DNA of 64,000 nt from Arenicola marina (lineage: Eukaryota > Annelida > Polychaeta > Arenicolidae), in assembly GCA_964019135.1 (NCBI GenBank), contig OZ025265.1, positions 23,907,143 to 23,971,142 on the forward strand, read 5' to 3'. Positions 11,041-22,964 of the stretch are shown piece by piece. Below the pieces are notes generated by a model. That model had not been told where the DNA came from. It did no database searches and worked only from the letters and a program-made list of their open reading frames with translations. The translations under genes were made by a program, and so were the position numbers. Numbering within the stretch: the stretch's first letter is position 1; each line of letters opens with the position of its first letter.

Positions 11041-11207
11041 GTGTACCTGGAGCGATTGTTGACGTACGCTGAGATCGAGGTCGTACCCGCCAACTGGAAG
11101 CGAATAGTCCTGGGCGCCATTTTGTTGGCCTCCAAAGTATGGGACGACCAGGCGGTCTGGAACGTGGATTACTGTCAGATCCTAAAGGACATCACTGTGG
11201 AGGACAT
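11041..11207 (+). CDS. CCNY: cyclin Y, exon 6 (cyclin box)
   Basis: Encodes residues 223-277 plus two bases of Met278: '[20 protein letters not shown]', then '[20 protein letters not shown]' and '[16 protein letters not shown]'. This is the most conserved part of cyclin Y, matching human almost residue for residue. Acceptor 'ctctctccag' is strong; donor is GACAT|gtgagt, phase 2. The donor is the first unit of the long 32-bp array that follows. Confidence 0.97.
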
Positions 11208-14200
11208 GTGAGTCAGTCAGGGCTATCCAGGGCTGACTTGTGTGTCAGTGAGTGCTATCCAGGGCTGACTTGTGAGTCAGTGAGTGCTATCCGGGGCTTA
11301 CATGTGAGTCAGTGAGTGCTATCTAGGGCTTACATGTGAGTCAGTGAGTGCTATCCAGGGCTTACATGTGAGTCAGTGAGTGCTATCCAGGGCTTACACG
11401 TGAGTCAGTGAGTGCTATCCAGGGCTTACATGTGAGTCAGTGAGTGCTATCCAGGGCTTACACGTGAGTCAGTGAGTGCTATCCAGGGCTTCCATGTGAG
11501 TCAGAGAGTGCTATCCGGGGCTTACACGTGAGTCAGTGAGTGCTATCTAGGGCTTACATGTGAGTCAGTGAGTGCTATCCAGGGCTTACATGTGAGTCAG
11601 TGAGTGCTATCCAGGGCTTACATGTGAGTCAGTGAGTGCTATCCAGGGCTTACATGTGAGTCAGTGAGTGCTATCCAGGGCTTACATGTGAATCAGTGAG
11701 TGCTATCCAGGGCTTACATGTGAGTCAGTGAGTGCTATCCAGGGCTTACACGTGAGTTAGTGAGTGCTATCCAGGGCTTACATGTGAGTCAGTGAGTGCT
11801 ATCCAGGGCTTACATGTGAGTCAGTCAGTGCTATCTAGGGCTTACATGTGAGTCAGTGAGTGCTATCCAGGGCTTACATGTGAGTCAGTGAGGGCTATCC
11901 AGGGCTTACACGTGAGTTAGTGAGTGCTATCCAGGGCTTACATGTGAGTCAGAGAGTGCTATCTAGGGCTTACATGTGAGTCAGTGAGTGCTATCCAGGG
12001 CTTACATGTGAGTCAGTGAGTGCTATCCAGGGCTGACTTGTGAGTCAGAGAGTGCTATCCAGGGCTTACATGTGAGTCAGTGAGTGCTATCCAGGGCTTA
12101 CCTGTGAGTCAGTGAGTGCTATCCAGGGCTTACACGTGAGTTAGTGAGTGCTATCCAGGGCTTACATGTGAGTCAGAGAGTGCTATCTAGGGCTTACATG
12201 TGAGTCAGTGAGTGCTATCCAGGGCTTACATGTGAGTCAGTGAGTGCTATCCAGGGCTGACTTGTGAGTCAGTGAGTGCTATCCAGGGCTTACATGTGAG
12301 TCAGTGAGTGCTATCCAGGGCTTACATGTGAGTCAGTGAGTGCTATCCAGGGCTTACATGTGAGTCAGTGAGTGCTATCCAGGGCTTACATGTGAGTCAG
12401 TGAGTGCTATCCAGGGCTTACACGTGAGTTAGTGAGTGCTATCCAGGGCTTACCTGTGAGTCAGTGAGTGCTATCCAGGGCTTACATGTGAGTCAGTGAG
12501 TGCTATCCAGGGCTTACACGTGAGTTAGTGAGTGCTATCCAGGGCTTACATGTGAGTCAGTGAGTGCTATCTAGGGCTTCCATGTGAGTCAGTGAGTGCT
12601 ATCCAGGGCTTACATGTGAGTCAGTGAGTGCTATCTAGGGCTTACATGTGAGTCAGTGAGTGCTATCTAGGGCTTCCATGTGAGTCAGTGAGTGCTATCC
12701 AGGGCTTACACGTGAGTTAGTGAGTGCTATCTAGGGCTTACATGTGAGTTAGTGAGGGCTATCCAGGGCTTACATGTGAGTCAGTGAGTGCTATCTAGGG
12801 CTTACACGTGAGTCAGTGAGTGCTATCCAGGGCTTACATGTGAGTCAGTGAGTGCTATCCAGGGCTTCCATGTGAGTCAGTGAGTGCTATCCAGGGCTTA
12901 CATGTGAGTCAGTGAGTGCTATCCAGGGCTTACACGTGAGTTAGTGAGTGCTATCCAGGGCTTACATGTGAGTCAGTGAGTGCTATCCAGGGCTTACACG
13001 TGAGTTAGTGAGTGCTATCTAGGGCTTACACGTGAGTTAGTGAGTGCTATCTAGGGCTTACATGTGAGTCAGTGAGTGCTATCCAGGGCTTACATGTGAG
13101 TCAGTGAGTGCTATCCAGGGCTTACATGTGAGTCAGTGAGTGCTATCCAGGGCTTACACGTGAGTTAGTGAGTGCTATCCAGGGCTTACATGTGAGTCAG
13201 AGAGTGCTATCCAGGGCTTACATGTGAGTTAGTGAGTGCTATCCAGGGCTTACACGTGAGTTAGTGAGTGCTATCCAGGGCTTACATGTGAGTCAGTGAG
13301 TGCTATCTAGGGCTTACACGTGAGTTAGTGAGTGCTATCTAGGGCTTACACGTGAGTTAGTGAGGGCTATCCAGGGCTTACATGTGAGTTAGTGAGTGCT
13401 ATCTAGGGCTTACATGTGAGTCAGTGAGTGCTATCCAGGGCTTACATGTGAGTCAGAGAGTGCTATCCAGGGCTTACATGTGAGTTAGTGAGTGCTATCC
13501 AGGGCTTACACGTGAGTTAGTGAGTGCTATCTAGGGCTTACACGTGAGTTAGTGAGGGCTATCCAGGGCTTACATGTGAGTTAGTGAGTGCTATCTAGGG
13601 CTTACATGTGAGTCAGTGAGTGCTATCCAGGGCTTACATGTGAGTCAGAGAGTGCTATCCAGGGCTTACACGTGAGTTAGTGAGTGCTATCTAGGGCTTA
13701 CACGTGAGTTAGTGAGGGCTATCCAGGGCTTACATGTGAGTCAGTGAGTGCTATTCAGGGCTTACATGTGAGTCAGTGAGTGCTATCCAGGGCTTACATG
13801 TGAGTTAGTGAGTGCTATCTAGGGCTTACACGTGAGTCAGTGATTGCTATCCAGGGCTTACATGTGAGTTAGTGAGTGCTATCCAGGGCTTACATGTGAG
13901 TCAGTGAGTGCTATCCAGGGCTTACACGTGAGTTAGTGAGTGCTATCTAGGGCTTACATGTGAGTCAGAGAGTGCTATCTAGGGCTTACATGTGAGTCAG
14001 TGAGTGCTATCCAGGGCTTACATGTGAGTCAGTGAGTGCTATCCAGGGCTGACTTGTGAGTCAGAGAGTGCTATCCAGGGCTTACATGTGAGTCAGTGAG
14101 TGCTATCCAGGGCTTACCTGTGAGTCAGTGAGTGCTATCCAGGGCTTACACGTGAGTTAGTGAGTGCTATCCAGGGCTTACATGTGAGTCAGAGAGTGCT

Positions 14201-16450
14201 ATCTAGGGCTTACATGTGAGTCAGTGAGTGCTATCCAGGGCTTACATGTGAGTCAGTGAGTGCTATCCAGGGCTGACTTGTGAGTCAGTGAGTGCTATCC
14301 AGGGCTTACATGTGAGTCAGTGAGTGCTATCCAGGGCTTACATGTGAGTCAGTGAGTGCTATCCAGGGCTTACATGTGAGTCAGTGAGTGCTATCCAGGG
14401 CTTACATGTGAGTCAGTGAGTGCTATCCAGGGCTTACACGTGAGTTAGTGAGTGCTATCCAGGGCTTACCTGTGAGTCAGTGAGTGCTATCCAGGGCTTA
14501 CATGTGAGTCAGTGAGTGCTATCCAGGGCTTACACGTGAGTTAGTGAGTGCTATCCAGGGCTTACATGTGAGTCAGTGAGTGCTATCTAGGGCTTCCATG
14601 TGAGTCAGTGAGTGCTATCCAGGGCTTACATGTGAGTCAGTGAGTGCTATCTAGGGCTTACATGTGAGTCAGTGAGTGCTATCTAGGGCTTCCATGTGAG
14701 TCAGTGAGTGCTATCCAGGGCTTACACGTGAGTTAGTGAGTGCTATCTAGGGCTTACATGTGAGTTAGTGAGGGCTATCCAGGGCTTACATGTGAGTCAG
14801 TGAGTGCTATCTAGGGCTTACACGTGAGTCAGTGAGTGCTATCCAGGGCTTACATGTGAGTCAGTGAGTGCTATCCAGGGCTTCCATGTGAGTCAGTGAG
14901 TGCTATCCAGGGCTTACATGTGAGTCAGTGAGTGCTATCCAGGGCTTACACGTGAGTTAGTGAGTGCTATCCAGGGCTTACATGTGAGTCAGTGAGTGCT
15001 ATCCAGGGCTTACACGTGAGTTAGTGAGTGCTATCTAGGGCTTACACGTGAGTTAGTGAGTGCTATCTAGGGCTTACATGTGAGTCAGTGAGTGCTATCC
15101 AGGGCTTACATGTGAGTCAGTGAGTGCTATCCAGGGCTTACATGTGAGTCAGTGAGTGCTATCCAGGGCTTACACGTGAGTTAGTGAGTGCTATCCAGGG
15201 CTTACATGTGAGTCAGAGAGTGCTATCCAGGGCTTACATGTGAGTTAGTGAGTGCTATCCAGGGCTTACATGTGAGTTAGTGAGTGCTATCCAGGGCTTA
15301 CATGTGAGTCAGTGAGTGCTATCTAGGGCTTACACGTGAGTTAGTGAGTGCTATCTAGGGCTTACACGTGAGTTAGTGAGGGCTATCCAGGGCTTACATG
15401 TGAGTTAGTGAGTGCTATCTAGGGCTTACATGTGAGTCAGTGAGTGCTATCCAGGGCTTACATGTGAGTCAGAGAGTGCTATCCAGGGCTTACATGTGAG
15501 TTAGTGAGTGCTATCCAGGACTTACACGTGAGTTAGTGAGTGCTATCTAGGGCTTACACGTGAGTTAGTGAGGGCTATCCAGGGCTTACATGTGAGTTAG
15601 TGAGTGCTATCTAGGGCTTACATGTGAGTCAGTGAGTGCTATCCAGGGCTTACATGTGAGTCAGAGAGTGCTATCCAGGGCTTACACGTGAGTTAGTGAG
15701 TGCTATCTAGGGCTTACACGTGAGTTAGTGAGGGCTATCCAGGGCTTACATGTGAGTCAGTGAGTGCTATTCAGGGCTTACATGTGAGTCAGTGAGTGCT
15801 ATCCAGGGCTTACATGTGAGTTAGTGAGTGCTATCTAGGGCTTACACGTGAGTCAGTGATTGCTATCCAGGGCTTACATGTGAGTTAGTGAGTGCTATCC
15901 AGGGCTTACATGTGAGTCAGTGAGTGCTATCCAGGGCTTACACGTGAGTTAGTGAGTGCTATCTAGGGCTTACATGTGAGTCAGAGAGTGCTATCCAGGG
16001 CTTACATGTGAGTCAGTGAGTGCTATCCAGGGCTTACACGTGAGTTAGTGAGTGCTATCTAGGGCTTACATGTGAGTCAGTGAGTGCTATCCAGGGCTTA
16101 CACGTGAGTTAGTGAGTGCTATCTAGGGCTTACATGTGAGTCAGTGAGTGCTATCCAGGGCTTACATGTGAGTCAGTGAGTGCTATCCAGGGCTTACATG
16201 TGAATCAGTGAGTGCTATCCAGGGCTTACATGTGAGTCAGTGAGTGCTATCCAGGGCTTACATGTGAGTCAGTGAGTGCTATCCAGGGCTTACATGTGAG
16301 TCAGTGAGTGCTATCCAGGGCTTACATGTGAGTCAGAGAGTGCTATCCAGGGCTTACATGTGAGTCAGTGAGTGCTATCTAGGGCTTACATGTGAGTCAG
16401 TGAGTGCTATCTAGGGCTTCCATGTGAGTCAGTTACTGCTATCAAGGGCT
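11205..16450 (+). repeat. 32-bp minisatellite seeded on the exon 6 splice donor, about 163 copies
   Basis: A 5.2-kb array starts exactly at the exon 6/intron 6 junction. The unit begins 'atgtgagtcagtgagtgcta' and ends 'tccagggcttac'. Every unit therefore repeats the true donor context AT|GTGAGT. Variants (ACAT/ACGT, TCAG/TTAG, TCCAGG/TCTAGG, GTGAG/AGAG) recur in blocks and allow higher-order copies to be traced. The array ends in degenerate units at about 16440. Copy number is length divided by 32. Confidence 0.97.
11930..15960 (+). repeat. 2016-bp higher-order duplication inside the 32-bp array
   Basis: Rare variants recur at exactly 2016 bp (63 x 32). 'ggctgacttg' occurs at 12031 and 14047, and again at 12255 and 14271. 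'tgattgctat' occurs at 13841 and 15857. 'ctattcaggg' occurs at 13751 and 15767. So about 63 monomers were duplicated as a block, and the two halves differ by few substitutions. Confidence 0.9.
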
Positions 16451-16477
16451 TGAGGTCACGTTGGGAGGTTTCGGGTC

Positions 16478-16710
16478 GTCACCCGTGGCCTACTTTGTAG
16501 CGTGTTCGACTGTCGAGTGTCTTCTGCGGGACTAACTACCCAAACGGCCGGTGCGTGGTTTGAATCCCACCTGCGTAAGGGAATACGTTTCTGAAGGATA
16601 CCTATCCCATGTCTTTCTTTGCAAAGGGTATAGGGTTTCTCCCGAAGACCTGGTTCTTCGTTACCTTGACCCTTCCCTTTGTCGCGATATGACCTGTAGA
16701 AGTGTGTATT
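16478..16710 (+). mobile_element. tRNA-derived SINE (family 2)
   Basis: The head includes 'gtagcgtgttcgactgtcga' and 'ggccggtgcgtggtttgaat' (B-box-like). It is followed by the tail shared with family 1 ('cccatgtctttctttgcaaa', then 'tgtcgcgatatgacc'). It lies directly after the 32-bp array in intron 6. Confidence 0.75.
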
Positions 16711-16849
16711 TAATTAAATATAGATAATATAGTGTGTAACAAAGTCGATTCAAAATAACACATATATATATATATATATAAATAACGACTTGGATCAGGA
16801 GACCGTCTGTGAGACTTGTGCGGTCGCTTTGATAGGGGGCCACCTCAGT

Positions 16850-16985
16850 TAGAACGCCCTAGTTATCCCGTCCAGTTAATACCTTGGGGCCTTCCCCAGG
16901 CAATGGACATTTACAGGCATGCAGCCGCGGTTTGAGCAGGAATACTCGCAGGTTAAAGCGTCCCACTTAATCATTCAATCAATGA
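16850..16985 (+). repeat. dispersed repeat (family 3), also at about 26.08-26.15 kb inverted
   Basis: The segment containing 'aataccttggggccttc', 'caatggaca' and 'agccgcggtttgagcagga' matches the reverse complement of about 26079-26152. No coding content. Confidence 0.6.
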
Positions 16986-17140
16986 ACATTGCATTTGGTT
17001 GAATATGTGTCTTGCTTCTTCTAACGAAGAAAAAACACACCAGAAATTTGATGTCAGCTTTCTAGGTTATAGATCTATTCGTTGCGTGTATATACGTATA
17101 TATATATGTATGTACGTTGGTCCACATTGAAGCTTTGGCT

Positions 17141-17945
17141 TGTCGCTCGGGTGATATAAATAGGTCGCTCGGGTGATATAAAATAGGTCGCTCGGGCGAT
17201 ATAAATAGGTCGCTCGGGCGATATAAATAGGTCGCTCGGGCGATATAAATAGGTCGCTCGGGTGATATAAAATAGGTCGCTCGGGTGATATAAATAGATC
17301 GCTCGGGCGATATAAATAGGTCGCTCGGGCGATCTAAATAGGTCGCTCGGGCGATATAAATATGTCGCTCGGGTGATATAAATAGGTCGCTCGGGCGATA
17401 TAAAATAGGTCGCTCGGGCGATATAAATAGGTCGCTCGGGCGATATAAATAGGTCGCTCGGGCGATATAAAATAGGTCGCTCGGGCGATATAAATAGGTC
17501 GCTCGGGCGATATAAATAGGTCGCTCGGGCGATATAAATAGGTCGCTCGGGCGATATAAATAGGTCGCTCGGGTGATATAAAATAGGTCGCTCGGGCGAT
17601 ATAAATAGGTCGCTCGGGCGATATAAATAGGTCGCACGGGCGATATAAATAGGTCGCTCGGGCGATATAAATAAGTCGCCCGGGCGATATAAATAGGTCG
17701 CTCGGGTGATATAAAATAGGTCGCTCGGGCGATATAAATATGTCGCTCGGGCGATATAAATATGTCGCTCGGGTGATATAAATAGGTCGCTCGGGCGATA
17801 TAAATAGGTCGCTCGGGTGATATAAATAGGTCGCTCGGGCGATATAAATAGGTCGCTCGGGTGATATAAAATAGGTCGCTCGGGCGATCTAAATAGGTCG
17901 CTCGGGCGATATAAATATGTCGCTCGGGTGATATAAATATGTCGC
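17141..17945 (+). repeat. 22-bp minisatellite, about 36 copies, before exon 7
   Basis: The unit 'tcgctcgggcgatataaata' plus two G is repeated for 805 bp, with C/T alternation at one position (gggC/Tgat) and an occasional extra A (23-bp units). Each unit contains a short inverted motif TCGC...GCGA and a TATA-like 'gatataaata'. The array ends about 45 bp before the exon 7 acceptor of cyclin Y. Confidence 0.95.
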
Positions 17946-17989
17946 TTTGATATAATGACGTGACCTGAATTCCACCGTTTTGTCCACAG

Positions 17990-18152
17990 GAACGAGCTGG
18001 AGCGTCAGTTCTTGGAGATGCTCCAGTTTAACATCAACGTGCCCTCTAGCGTGTACGCCAAGTACTACTTCGACCTGCGAGCCCTTGCCGATTCCCACGA
18101 TCTGTCTTTCCCGTTGGAGCCGCTGAGCAAGGAGAGAGCCGCCAAACTGGAG
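17990..18152 (+). CDS. CCNY: cyclin Y, exon 7
   Basis: Encodes residues 278-332: '[20 protein letters not shown]', then '[14 protein letters not shown]', ending '[11 protein letters not shown]'. It matches the C-terminal part of the cyclin box in human cyclin Y. Acceptor 'tgtccacag' restores the split Met codon (AT|G); donor GAG|gtgagt, phase 0. It is separated from exon 6 by 6.8 kb that is mostly tandem arrays. Confidence 0.96.
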
Positions 18153-18949
18153 GTGAGTTGCGTCATTGTAACATTGAGCAGTCCCCCCGCCCCTCCCCCC
18201 GTGGTTAATTTATCTTTTTTTTTATCAATTTGGCTCGAAACTTTAATGAAGAGTTGTAGATAAAGGTTAAAATGTATGCGGTCAAACCCGATGACTGCGT
18301 TTAACCTATAACCTATAAGAAATCCGAATCCAAAGCCATCCAGTTCGTTGTTGGTATATTGCATGTGCTAGTGTCACCCCAGGTCTTAACGATTAGACCA
18401 CACGACAACACGATTTTAAATACTTTATCGGAGAATGGAATCCGGACCATCGGTCTTCTTACATTTAAAAGATGTATGGGAAAAGTTTATTGTGCACGTC
18501 TAAATACATCTTCAACCGTGAAATTTAAGGTATATTGTTATAAAATGTTCTACGATGCATGGACAGTTGTCGTTAGACGTGTTCCCATTAATGTTGCTGA
18601 AAGTGATATTTGTCAATTTCTACGGCTCCCATTTCTTATGTGTCGTCTGTTTGACTGTTTTTTTTCTGGTTTCTTTGTTTGTTTGCTTGCATATCATTAT
18701 CAGATCAAGGCACCATTTCTCAATCGAGCGAATAAGCCTTTGGCCTCGACGCTTGTCGCAGGAAGTTGCCATACGGATGAACTTTATAGAATGTCTTAGG
18801 TGTTCTTCAGACCATAAACTGATTATTACTATTATTATGAACGTCAACCGACATACAATAAACAATATCGGGAGCCTTGTCACGTGACATTGGTGTCACG
18901 TGTTCAGTATGGTGTCCGTCTATGTCTTTTGGTAATATTTCTAATTTAA

Positions 18950-19200
18950 GACTTATAGCTCAGTGGCTTAGAGCGCTCGCATTGAGCACTTTGGCCACCT
19001 GAGAGCCTAACGGCACGTGGATCGGTGATTCGAGGCCTGCTGTGGCCATGTTTGTGTGGTTTCAGGATAAATATCCCATATCCTTGTTCGCAAAGAGTAG
19101 GGGGTTACCCCCGGGGACATGGCTCCGCTCTTCCCTTCCTCCTCCCATTGACGCGATATGGCCAGAGTTGGTGAAAGCGTCCTGAATATATACAACAATC
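18950..19200 (+). mobile_element. tRNA-derived SINE (family 1)
   Basis: A box 'atagctcagtggcttagagc' at 18955; the B box is partly decayed ('ggtgattcgaggcc'). The tail runs through 'cccattgacgcgatatggcc' to 'gaatatatacaac'. It lies in cyclin Y intron 7, directly upstream of a LINE remnant. Confidence 0.85.
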
Positions 19201-19203
19201 AAG

Positions 19204-19530
19204 ACTTACTTTTTGCCGACGTTGACAATAACATTTAAGAATGTTTGCAAGCGTGACATGAAGGCTTTCGGCATCCATACAAATTCTTGGGAGGACCTAG
19301 CATCCGAAAAGAGGGTATGGTCACGTGTCGTGCGTGAGGGAATGGTCCACCACGACGGGCTCTGGTTTGAAAAACTGGACTTGAAACGCCAATCTAGGCG
19401 CCCAGTGAGTACAAACCAGGACCTGTCGACGGGTCTTCGATGCGACGACTGCGGGAAGCTCTGTCGGTCACAGATAGACTTGTTCAGTCATAAGCGCAAA
19501 TTCCGCGACGCAAATCTAACATTGCTGCAA
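19204..19530 (+). mobile_element. 3' end of a LINE retrotransposon ORF (fragment)
   Basis: The open frame reads 'CKRDMKAFGIHTNSWEDLAS', then a basic stretch, then 'CDDCGKLCRSQIDLFSHKRK'. This arrangement is typical of the C-terminal end of non-LTR retrotransposon polyproteins in marine invertebrates: a CKRDM...W...LA segment and a terminal Cys2-His zinc-knuckle. Only the last 110 or so residues are present and no reverse transcriptase domain remains, so it is a 5'-truncated dead copy. It sits in the sense direction in intron 7. It is not a cyclin Y exon, although its open frame runs on across the exon 8 acceptor. Confidence 0.7.
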
Positions 19531-19607
19531 AATCCATCGTCTTTCGTAGACGGACGGATGCTAACTAACGACAATAACAAAACCTTTATCATCTTATGTA
19601 TTTCTAG

Positions 19608-19724
19608 GCGATGTCCAGCGTTTGTGAAGACAAGATACGGTCGCAGATGCCTAGCTTACGGCGCTCGCACAGTCTGGATGGCATGACCGCGTCAAGTCAC
19701 AGCAGCAAGGCCATCTTGTCATGA
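19608..19724 (+). CDS. CCNY: cyclin Y, exon 8 (last coding exon)
   Basis: Encodes residues 333-370 and a TGA stop at 19722-19724: 'AMSSVCEDKIRSQMPSLRRS', then 'HSLDGMTASSHSSKAILS'. It aligns with the human C-terminus (AISRLCEDKY...RSASADNL...AIIS). The RRSHSLDG motif parallels the second 14-3-3 phosphoserine site of vertebrate cyclin Y. The acceptor 'atttctag' is in phase 0. Confidence 0.93.
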   Translation, partial: AMSSVCEDKIRSQMPSLRRSHSLDGMTASSHSSKAILS

Positions 19725-20747
19725 CGAAGGTCAAAGGTTAAAGGGTAAACGAAGGAACAGGATCTGTGTGGAGTACCAGGTCGAGAGGCATTGCGGTTAG
19801 CGAAACAGGGGACGAATTGTTCTTTAGTTGGCGCATATCTGTTTGGGGGAAATTGGGATAAAGCGCCTCGACCGAGAGGTTTGGCCTTGAACTTGACTGG
19901 CGGCTGGGCACGGGCGATTTAGGTTGTCATGATGATGTTTTCAAGCCGGTGTCGCGTATCTTATGCTACAGGTGCTATTGTTGATAGAAAGACTGGTTAG
20001 TGCTTGCTGCCATATGGTCTGGTCTCACTGGGGCTGGGCCCCAAATTTACCCCCCCCCCCTCCCCTACCTGCCCCAACCCCCTCTCCCATCACCCTCATT
20101 TTGTTGACCCCACCTGCACATTTATGTTGGTGGGAAGATAAATGTTGGGAATTGTGTAGTGGTCTTATTGGTATCTAAATTCCTCTTGTCAAACTCGGTT
20201 ATTAATTAATTAATTTTCAGGTTGCCATGCGAGCTTTGTTTTTGTGAGAATGCCTGGTCAACACTAGGTTCTGACCTTCTCACGGTACACTATCATTCAA
20301 GACCCATGTCATGTTGACGCACATAACCAACAGTATTTCTTCCAATCAATTTCTTCCGTTCTCCGTTCACTTTGTGCTTTCGGAGAATGCTTATATCTCG
20401 GTTTGAGCCATGTGGCGAAAATGTTGTGTGCCGTATTGTGCTTCAGAGAAAGGCGGTTCGCGTTCATTGTAAGCTTTGCGGTGTGTTTCCTCGGCGAAAC
20501 CCGTCTGTCACCAGTTCTGCCAGGGGACATTGTTGGAAAGAGAGTACAATAGCTCCCGACTTCTGCTCGTAGAGAGTGAACTAATGACTGTTGATATAAC
20601 ATGGGCTAATCAAAAATTAAGGTAATGACTGGCAAGGATTTTGCAGAATGAAGACATAGTTTGAATAGTTTCTACGGCCTTAAGTATTAACTTCTTATGT
20701 GCCTCACGAAACGTTTCATATTAAATCATTACTCAATTCCTTCGGTT

Positions 20748-20753
20748 AATAAA
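20748..20753 (+). terminator. candidate polyadenylation signal of cyclin Y
   Basis: First AATAAA found downstream of the stop codon, about 1 kb away. Use is not shown. Confidence 0.3.
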
Positions 20754-22960
20754 TGCGAAGTTATACTGCACAAAGTCACAAATACAGTTGCCAATCAAGT
20801 AAGCATCGATGGTGAATAGATAAAGATAAGTGACAACCCTTCGCTGTGAGTATGTATCATGCTATGGGCGAATATATGTAATTATGCGTGTGTGTGAAGA
20901 AATTTGGCGCGGGTGGACCTTGGGTATGTCCAAGTCAGGGATCAGTTTGTTTCGCAGAACATGTGTGGGTAGAAATAATTCAGGATCCCTTCTTATAGTC
21001 ACTGGAACGTTACATTTATACGCCTAAATTAAAAAACAAAACTGCATGACGAATTGTACAAATATATATTTACGTGTATAAATAAGTGTGTATTATATTG
21101 TAGTATTGTGGTGTGTACAGGCAGGTGTGCTTTTAGTGTTATGGATCGGCCAGTGTATAACTGCATACGATTTGTACAAGGTGAGTAACGATCTGAATAT
21201 TCATGAGGTATTGTACCACACATGGTGGTACACTTTCGATTGTGGTGAATAAAAATGAGTGTCTTAGGAATGGAAACTGCTAGCGACGTGTTTTTAACCA
21301 AGTGAAAGCATCTTGTAACCGTTTTTGCATTGTACATGCAATCAGCACCCTTTGCTTCGTTCCATTTGTAATTAATAATGCACCAGTGTACTTGTGGCTA
21401 GAGGTTCGTGGAGCAGTGCCTGTATTATCCGCTTGGAGTAACGCTAAGTGTAGGTCTGCCATGTCGGAGCTCTGGAGATGACAAGAAGACCAATTGTTGG
21501 CCCGCTCTCTTCAAACTATGCTCAGCGTCGCAAAATTCAATTCGCCATTTTTGTACTGGTTTATGTGTCAACACTAAAACGGCGAGGACAATTCCTCCCT
21601 TATGCTCGTGTTTCACCTGTGTCGCACTTCACCCTTACAATGCAATCATTACCCAGCCGACTAATCAATCCCATGTTATTATTGTTCTCTTCTTTAATAG
21701 CTCCCCTCTTCTGTTTGATTTATCCTCTGTCTCTGATTTATCCTCTGTCTCTTCTTCGAAAACAGTAGGATGTTTCTACCGGCCAGCTCACACCTCTGTA
21801 CTTTGATCCTTTCCATTTTCGTGATATTTTTTATTTAACATTCAGTCAATTTTTGCATAAATGTCTAGCGAAGCCCTCCATCCCCCCCTACTCCCCAATG
21901 TCACCCGGAGATAGGAGCCTTGGCTGATTATAAGTGAGATTCCTAGCGTAATTCGCTAACGTGGTATATCAACCCGTTCTACCGTTGTGCTTGGCTTGAC
22001 TCAAAACCTCAAAAACAGAAAAAAAACAGTTATCAAAGAGAGATAAGTTCCGTTCAATATCCTACTGGATACGTCTGCATACGTGATCCTAAAATATCTT
22101 CGCTAATCGGAACTCGATATTTAGAGACCTGTTTCTCATAGGATCCTCAGATAACTGTTTGTAGAAGCAGCTGCAGTATCAGGTGTGGCTGAGTTGCCAC
22201 CACAAACCGCGAGGTCATTCCATAATCCACCTACTACACAATACACTCGCTGAATCTTTGAAGGAGTGTATCGACCTCCGAGCGGGAGTCGCATAGAACA
22301 GTCGCCGACACCCCAACTAAGTTTAAATACCGATGGGGAGCAAACCTGGAGAGTACCGAAAGACAACAACAGCCCACTTGCTCATATGTATACAGCTGGA
22401 AGGGCGAGGAAAAATTGAATTCGTGATCCTGAGATAACGGTGTTCATATTTTTTACCTGAATGAGGACGCGAAGCCAAAAAGCTTAATCATTTTTTTAGT
22501 ACTCTAATTATTTATAAATATGTACAAGTAATATTTATACTGATTTGTATGATTTTTAATCCCAGTCAAGTATTCAAATTAACTGCTTACATATGAATTT
22601 AAATCGTCGTGATTGAGCAATTATTGCTATGATAATGTATGTGAAAATGTTTCCTTGTGTATAACCTCCCAAGCAGGAGAACCAGTTCCACAGCCTGGTA
22701 TGGGATTGCAAAAAAGTGCTGAATTGAACTATCTAATATGATTTTTACGCAGCAACAGAAAGCTTTGAAACGCGGCCTGAAGTATGTTGATGGCGAGTTG
22801 CAATGTACAAACTGTCACTCATTTGATCTCTTGTTAAGCCGGTAATTGCTAAAACTAGTCACATCTACGCGTCAAAGGCGTTTAGTGTCTGCTTGTAATA
22901 GGAACACCAAATAAAACCCCGCAAAGCTTCTGTTTCGTTTCGAACGTCAGCGAGACGCCT
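20754..22960. other. intergenic interval, nothing recognised
   Basis: No exon, RNA gene or repeat could be supported here on either strand. Short open frames lack family resemblance. Confidence 0.5.
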
Positions 22961-22964
22961 AGTA

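Noticed and set aside
11205..16450. CRISPR-like array
   Set aside because: No unique spacers, monomers are contiguous, and the host is an intron-bearing animal genome.
17062..17637. 191-codon minus-strand frame with RPSDLFISPE-type repeats
   Set aside because: By-product of the 22-bp minisatellite (three units = 22 codons).
19213..19686. 157-codon frame as a cyclin Y isoform or separate gene
   Set aside because: Its first part is a LINE 3' end with a zinc-knuckle, and its last part is exon 8 read in the wrong frame.
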